From DAOVVL01 sp965603095 (lineage in GTDB: Bacteria > Pseudomonadota > Alphaproteobacteria > Rhodospirillales > Magnetovibrionaceae), in NCBI GenBank assembly GCA_965603095.1, contig CBFDBQ010000010.1, positions 1 through 43,469 on the forward strand: a stretch of 43,469 nucleotides of DNA, written 5' to 3'. Both the position numbers and the translations under genes were made by a program. The stretch's first letter is position 1, and every line of letters starts with the position of its first letter. Below are positions 39,598-43,469 of this stretch, in pieces. The notes beneath the pieces are model-generated. The model was not told where the DNA came from. It worked only from the letters and a program-made list of their open reading frames with translations, and ran no database searches.

Positions 39598-41463
39598 ATG
39601 ACTACAGAAAATTTTGCGGACCTTTTTGAAGAGTCCCTAGCAGTTCAGGTAGGATTTCAAGGAAGTGTCGTTTCCGGCACAATTATCCACGTTGATGGCG
39701 ACGCAGTTACCATTGATGTTGGTCTTAAATCCGAAGGACGCATCCCCTTAAAAGAATTTGGCGTAGGCGATGAAGCATCGTCTCTTGTTAGCGGCGACAA
39801 AATAGATGTTTTTGTTGAACGCTACGAAGACAAAGACGGACTTGTTCGTCTTTCACGCGAGAAAGCCCGCCGCGAAGAAGCATGGACTGCACTAGAAAAA
39901 ATGTTCAAAGCTGAAGAGCGCGTAAACGGCACAATATTTGGCCGGGTCAAAGGCGGCTTTATTGTTGATCTTGACGGTGCGGTTGCATTTCTTCCTGGTA
40001 GCCAAGTTGATATTCGCCCGGTTCGCGATATTACCCCGCTTATGGGCAACCCACAGCCATTTCAGATTCTTAAAATGGATCGCGCACGCAACAACATCGT
40101 TGTTTCACGCCGCGCTATTTTGGAAGAAACTCGCGCTGAAGCACGCACCGAACTTATCGGTCAGCTTAACGAAGGCGACGTGGTTGACGGCGTAGTTAAA
40201 AACATCACCGATTACGGCGCATTCGTCGATCTTGGCGGTGTTGATGGATTGCTCCACGTAACAGACATTGCATGGAAGCGCATCAACCATCCTTCCGAAG
40301 CGTTACAAGTTGGCGAAACCATCAAGGTTAAGGTTATTCGCTTTAACTCCGAAAACCAGCGCATCAGCCTGGGCATGAAACAGCTTCAAGATGATCCATG
40401 GAAAGGTGTTGATGAGCGCTTCCCAATTAATTCTCGCGTTAAAGGTCGTGTTACCAACATCACCGATTACGGTGCATTTGTTGAGCTTGAATCCGGCGTA
40501 GAAGGCTTGGTTCACGTTTCTGAAATGAGCTGGACCAAAAAGAACGTTCATCCCGGCAAAATTGTTTCTACTTCACAAGAAGTCGAAGTCATGGTGCTGG
40601 ACGTGGATGCCGACAAACGTCGTATTTCGCTTGGCCTTAAACAGTGTGGCGATAACCCATGGGATTCATTCCTTGGAACGCATACCGCTGGTTCTGAAAT
40701 TGAAGGCGAGATTAAAAACATCACCGAATTTGGTTTGTTTGTTGGTCTAACCGAAGAAATCGACGGCATGGTTCATCTTTCTGATCTGGCTTGGGACAAG
40801 TCTGGCGAAGAAGCCATCAAGGATTACAAAAAAGGCGATATGATTAAAGCCAAAGTACTGGACGTTGACGTAGTCAAAGAACGTATCAGCCTTGGCGTTA
40901 AGCAGTTGACCAAAGATCCGTTTGAAGGCGCAGCCTCTGCCAGTGGCGGCATGAAAAAAGGTACAATTGTAACATGTACCGTAACTGCCATTACCGATGG
41001 CGGCATCGAAGTCAGCGTTGGCGAAGGATTGCATGGATTTATTCGTAAAACCGAATTGTCACGCGATCGTTCTGAACAACGCCCAGATCGTTATGCCGCT
41101 GGCGAAAAAGTCGATGCTAAAATTACCAACGTCGATGAAAAAAGCCGCAAGCTAACGCTTTCCATCAAGGCGCTTGAAGCACAGGAAGAAAAGAAGGCAA
41201 TGGCCGAATATGGCTCTAACTCTGCCGGAGCTTCGCTGGGCGATATTCTTGGTGCAGCTTTAGAAGAAAAAAAGGCAGCAGGCGATACTGATAAGCCTGT
41301 GGCTAAGAAAAAAGCTGCTAAGAAAAAAGCTGAAGCAAGCGAAGAAGAAACAGAAGAAAAGAAGCCTGTTAAAAAGGCTGCCGCTAAAAAGACTGCTGCA
41401 AAAAAGACAGCAACCAAAAAAACAGCGGCTAAGAAAAAGGCCGCAACCAAAGATAAGGCATAA
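39598..41463 (+). CDS. rpsA: 30S ribosomal protein S1 with Lys/Ala-rich tail
   Basis: 621 residues. Six S1 (OB-fold) repeats start near residues 19, 105, 193, 278, 366 and 455; repeats three and four carry the canonical NITDYGAFV. S1 delivers mRNA to the 30S subunit. The last about 64 residues contain 24 lysines with AAKK-type repeats and an acidic break (EEETEE), resembling histone-H1-like tails, and make it longer than E. coli S1 (557). AGGA lies about 11 nt before the ATG. A strong terminator follows. Confidence 0.95.
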   Translation: MTTENFADLFEESLAVQVGFQGSVVSGTIIHVDGDAVTIDVGLKSEGRIPLKEFGVGDEASSLVSGDKIDVFVERYEDKDGLVRLSREKARREEAWTALEKMFKAEERVNGTIFGRVKGGFIVDLDGAVAFLPGSQVDIRPVRDITPLMGNPQPFQILKMDRARNNIVVSRRAILEETRAEARTELIGQLNEGDVVDGVVKNITDYGAFVDLGGVDGLLHVTDIAWKRINHPSEALQVGETIKVKVIRFNSENQRISLGMKQLQDDPWKGVDERFPINSRVKGRVTNITDYGAFVELESGVEGLVHVSEMSWTKKNVHPGKIVSTSQEVEVMVLDVDADKRRISLGLKQCGDNPWDSFLGTHTAGSEIEGEIKNITEFGLFVGLTEEIDGMVHLSDLAWDKSGEEAIKDYKKGDMIKAKVLDVDVVKERISLGVKQLTKDPFEGAASASGGMKKGTIVTCTVTAITDGGIEVSVGEGLHGFIRKTELSRDRSEQRPDRYAAGEKVDAKITNVDEKSRKLTLSIKALEAQEEKKAMAEYGSNSAGASLGDILGAALEEKKAAGDTDKPVAKKKAAKKKAEASEEETEEKKPVKKAAAKKTAAKKTATKKTAAKKKAATKDKA

Positions 41464-41497
41464 TCATTTTTCTTGTCTTTTGTTTAGTTTAAATATT

Positions 41498-41540
41498 GAA
41501 ACGCCTTTCAGACCTTGCCGTCTGGAGGGCGTTTCTTTTT
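41498..41540 (+). terminator. Intrinsic terminator of rpsA
   Basis: A 16-bp hairpin (41498-41513 with 41520-41535, two G-T pairs), loop CTTGCC, followed by TTTTT. Confidence 0.92.
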
Positions 41541-41588
41541 GTCCAAAGTTAAGCTATGTTATGTGGGCTAATTAAAACGGAATAAATC

Positions 41589-42536
41589 ATGAACGATGAA
41601 ATTAACGTTGGCGAAAAACAAGCAAAGGTCGACGACCTAATAGAGCGCAGGCGTTTACGCCGTGCGGCAACCGCATGGCGGGCCATTGCCGCACTGCTGG
41701 TGACCATAATTTTGGTGGTGGTGTTAGCCAAAACAAATAATGGCGGCAGTAGCGTTATTACATCAAATAGCATCGCCCGTGTTTATGTTGACGGAATAAT
41801 TGTTCGTGATCGTTGGCGTGGCGATTTGCTGGATGAACTAAAAAATGATGATAACGTAAAAGCAATAATGGTAATGATAGATAGCCCCGGCGGAACCGTC
41901 GTCGGCGGAGAAGAACTTTACCTTGAATTAAAAGAGATAACAAAAATCAAACCAGTTGTGGCGGTTATGGGATCAACCGCAACCTCGGCTGCATATATGG
42001 CGGCCATTGGAACCGACTATATAATTGCCCGCGAAGGATCGATTACGGGCTCCATAGGTGTTTTAATGCAAACCGCCGATTTTACCGGACTTATGGAAAA
42101 GCTTGGCATTAAGCCAGAGATTATAAAAAGCAGCCCCTTGAAGGCTCAGCCAAATCCAATGGAGCCAGTTTCACCCGAAGCTCGCAAAGCAGTCTCTGCA
42201 GTGATAGCCGATATGTTTGATATGTTTTCAGGTATGGTCGCCTCAAGGCGACAGATGACGGCTGAGCAGTTAAGCAACGTTGCCGACGGGCGGATATTTA
42301 CTGGGCGTCAGGCGCTTGAAAATGGACTGATAGATGCCATCGGCGGGGAAAAAGAGGCTAGGAGCTGGTTGGCCAAGAATCACAGTATTTCTGAGGATAT
42401 TCCCGCAAAAGACGCAAAACCAGACTACCCCAAGGACCAGTGGTACCAACAAATATTGGGAATAACAGGAAAAGCTCTGTTTTCTGAACGACTTAAACTT
42501 GACGGACTGCTCTCTGTTTGGCACCCTGAGATGTAG
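41589..42536 (+). CDS. sppA: Signal peptide peptidase SppA (short form)
   Basis: 315 residues, the single-domain SppA type. A basic N-terminus and one membrane helix (about 30-47) anchor it with the catalytic domain in the periplasm. The crotonase/ClpP fold shows MIDSPGGTVVGGE, the nucleophile S133 in STATSAAYM and the likely base K185 in SSPLKAQ. It degrades cleaved signal peptides. The order rpsA-sppA-ihfB is common in alphaproteobacteria. Confidence 0.92.
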   Translation: MNDEINVGEKQAKVDDLIERRRLRRAATAWRAIAALLVTIILVVVLAKTNNGGSSVITSNSIARVYVDGIIVRDRWRGDLLDELKNDDNVKAIMVMIDSPGGTVVGGEELYLELKEITKIKPVVAVMGSTATSAAYMAAIGTDYIIAREGSITGSIGVLMQTADFTGLMEKLGIKPEIIKSSPLKAQPNPMEPVSPEARKAVSAVIADMFDMFSGMVASRRQMTAEQLSNVADGRIFTGRQALENGLIDAIGGEKEARSWLAKNHSISEDIPAKDAKPDYPKDQWYQQILGITGKALFSERLKLDGLLSVWHPEM

Positions 42537-42633
42537 CCACTAGTTATTTACGCTCAAATGGGCCGAATTCTAAAATCATCTAAAACCAACGTTTGGCCAA
42601 ATAAGCAACCAGTAGGTGTTAGGAGAAAATCAT

Positions 42634-42912
42634 ATGACCAAATCCGAGCTAATCCAGCGCCTTGCTGATGCAAATCCGCACCTTTACCTAAGAGATGTTG
42701 AACGCATTGTGACCACCATATTTGAAGAAATAACCGACGCCCTTGCCGATGGCAACCGGGTTGAACTTCGCGGTTTTGGCGCTTTTTCTGTTAAAGAACG
42801 CGGCGCTCGCGTTGGTCGTAACCCACGCACTGGCGAAGCGGTTAATGTTTCTGCCAAATATATTCCGTATTTCAAGACCGGCAAACAGCTTCGCGAAAAG
42901 CTAAACCCCTAA
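42634..42912 (+). CDS. ihfB: Integration host factor beta subunit
   Basis: 92 residues from ATG 42634 with AGGAG about 8 nt upstream; the frame start at GTG 42616 would code through that site. HU/IHF fold with the DNA-intercalating proline in GRNPRTGE and the RGFGAFSVKERGAR beta-arm. It bends DNA with IhfA and supports sigma-54 promoters, replication and recombination; rpoN is in the same window. IHF-beta rather than HU is chosen from the MTKSELI start and the neighbourhood (rpsA upstream, lapA downstream). Confidence 0.93.
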   Translation: MTKSELIQRLADANPHLYLRDVERIVTTIFEEITDALADGNRVELRGFGAFSVKERGARVGRNPRTGEAVNVSAKYIPYFKTGKQLREKLNP

Positions 42913-42938
42913 CAACTTACTTTTGGGGATAACCGCAC

Positions 42939-43304
42939 ATGCGGCGCCTAATTTCATGGATAATTATATTACCAGCGGCGGCTGTCGTTGTGGTTTTTGC
43001 GCTTAATAATCGCGCACCCATAGGGATTGACCTTTGGCCTTTTGGTATTGTTGTCGAAATGCCTGTCTATTTAGCGTTTATTATTGTTTTTGGTATGGGC
43101 GCTGTTTTTGGCGGCCTTGCATCAACCATCGCTGGATCCAAGGCCAGATCCCGTTATCGCAGTGCCACATATGACGCCGAGGTAAAGCGTAGAGAGGCAG
43201 AAAAACTAGCCGCTAAATGTGAAAGCCTTGAAGCCAACCAAAAACAGACAGGGCAAAAGCAAACAAGTCAGAAGCAGGAAATAATCTCTCCTCCTGCCAA
43301 CTAA
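42939..43304 (+). CDS. lapA: LapA domain-containing membrane protein
   Basis: 121 residues with two membrane segments (about 5-21 and 42-64) joined by the conserved NNRAPIGIDLWPFG loop, the LapA family pattern. The C-terminal part (about 68-121) is a cytoplasmic helix with charged residues and a Gln/Lys/Thr-rich repeat (KQTGQKQTSQKQ). In E. coli LapA works with LapB in controlling LPS synthesis via LpxC; here lapB is not seen. It lies between ihfB and pyrF. Confidence 0.85.
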   Translation: MRRLISWIIILPAAAVVVVFALNNRAPIGIDLWPFGIVVEMPVYLAFIIVFGMGAVFGGLASTIAGSKARSRYRSATYDAEVKRREAEKLAAKCESLEANQKQTGQKQTSQKQEIISPPAN

Positions 43305-43375
43305 AGCATATCCCATAAATACATTTGTTTATTTACTGCGTTGAAGCGAGCATGTTTCAGCGTTAGAACTATTAT

Positions 43376-43469
43376 ATGAACAGTTCGATAAATATAGGTT
43401 CAGGTGAAACAAAGCCGTTTGAGCGCATTTTTGTTGCGTTAGATACGCCTGATATTAATCACGCCCTTT
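43376..43469 (+). CDS. pyrF: Orotidine 5'-phosphate decarboxylase, N-terminal fragment
   Basis: 31 codons from ATG 43376 run off the window end. After a short polar leader, the segment RIFVALDTPDI (residues 17-27) matches the first strand of OMP decarboxylases, which contains the substrate-binding Asp. It converts OMP to UMP. The ihfB-lapA-pyrF order of alphaproteobacteria supports the call. Confidence 0.85.
   Translation, partial: MNSSINIGSGETKPFERIFVALDTPDINHAL

Noticed and set aside
41091..41450. Minus-strand ORF of 119 codons, Ala/Phe-rich
   Set aside because: It is the complement of the Lys/Ala tail of S1 and only mirrors its composition.

Overview
The window comes from an alphaproteobacterium, probably a flagellated, free-living, Rhodospirillales-like one. 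This rests on gene content and order: an H-box of DivJ/PleC type, DUF1150 beside a small heat-shock protein, an FYDLN_acid zinc-ribbon protein, an NDUFA9-like protein, a class II (CP4-like) EPSP synthase, and the two long conserved blocks rnd-kdsD-lptC-lptA-lptB-rpoN-hpf-ptsN and aroA-cmk-rpsA-sppA-ihfB-lapA-pyrF. No phage, transposase, integrase, CRISPR array or plasmid gene is visible. The region is chromosomal and gene-dense, with both strands used in short operons.

Layout. 1-3.7 kb: a YbbP/YbbA-like FtsX-family permease (cut by the window edge) and its ATPase on the minus strand, divergent from tesA and a Tas-like aldo-keto reductase. 3.7-6.4 kb (minus): a small two-helix membrane protein, then a three-gene cluster of a LMW phosphotyrosine-phosphatase-like enzyme, a fructosamine-3-kinase homologue and a HAD phosphatase, which reads as a candidate deglycation module. 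6.7-8.1 kb: a lone AAA_14/DUF4143 ATPase. 8.2-12.6 kb (minus): a SpoU methyltransferase, IalB, rlmN, a cytoplasmic DsbA-like protein and argG. 12.8-16.4 kb: an exported DsrE-like protein, an EamA transporter, a small membrane protein and a PomA/MotA-MotB stator pair. 16.6-22.4 kb (plus): a zincin, a methyltransferase, yggT, folD, a GNAT protein, nnrU and lepA. 22.4-25.7 kb: a hypothetical membrane protein, tRNA-Ser(GGA), a MarR protein, an NDUFA9-like protein, a METTL7/UbiE-like methyltransferase and tRNA-Leu(CAG). 25.8-32.9 kb (plus): RNase D and the LPS-export / sigma-54 / nitrogen-PTS block. 33.0-36.8 kb: DUF1150, Hsp20, a membrane histidine kinase, a lipoprotein, a diacylglycerol-kinase-like protein and tRNA-Ala(GGC). 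36.9-43.5 kb: FYDLN protein, aroA, cmk, rpsA, sppA, ihfB, lapA and the start of pyrF.

How the genes work together. kdsD, lptC, lptA and lptB supply the Kdo precursor and the LPS transport bridge. rpoN, hpf and ptsN follow as in many proteobacteria. cmk, rpsA and ihfB join nucleotide supply, translation and nucleoid structure. Much of the window is conserved housekeeping sequence. The more unusual signals are: a ROSE-like hairpin masking the Shine-Dalgarno sequence of the hsp20 gene; the kinase/phosphatase deglycation cluster; a perfect CRP-type palindrome in the only gene-free stretch above 300 bp; short tandem repeats that reach into or copy the 3' ends of two genes; a Lys/Ala-rich tail on ribosomal protein S1; and an Asp/Asn tail on the stator protein MotB. 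Several genes appear to use TTG or GTG starts. Function calls come from motifs and family memory, with no database search.
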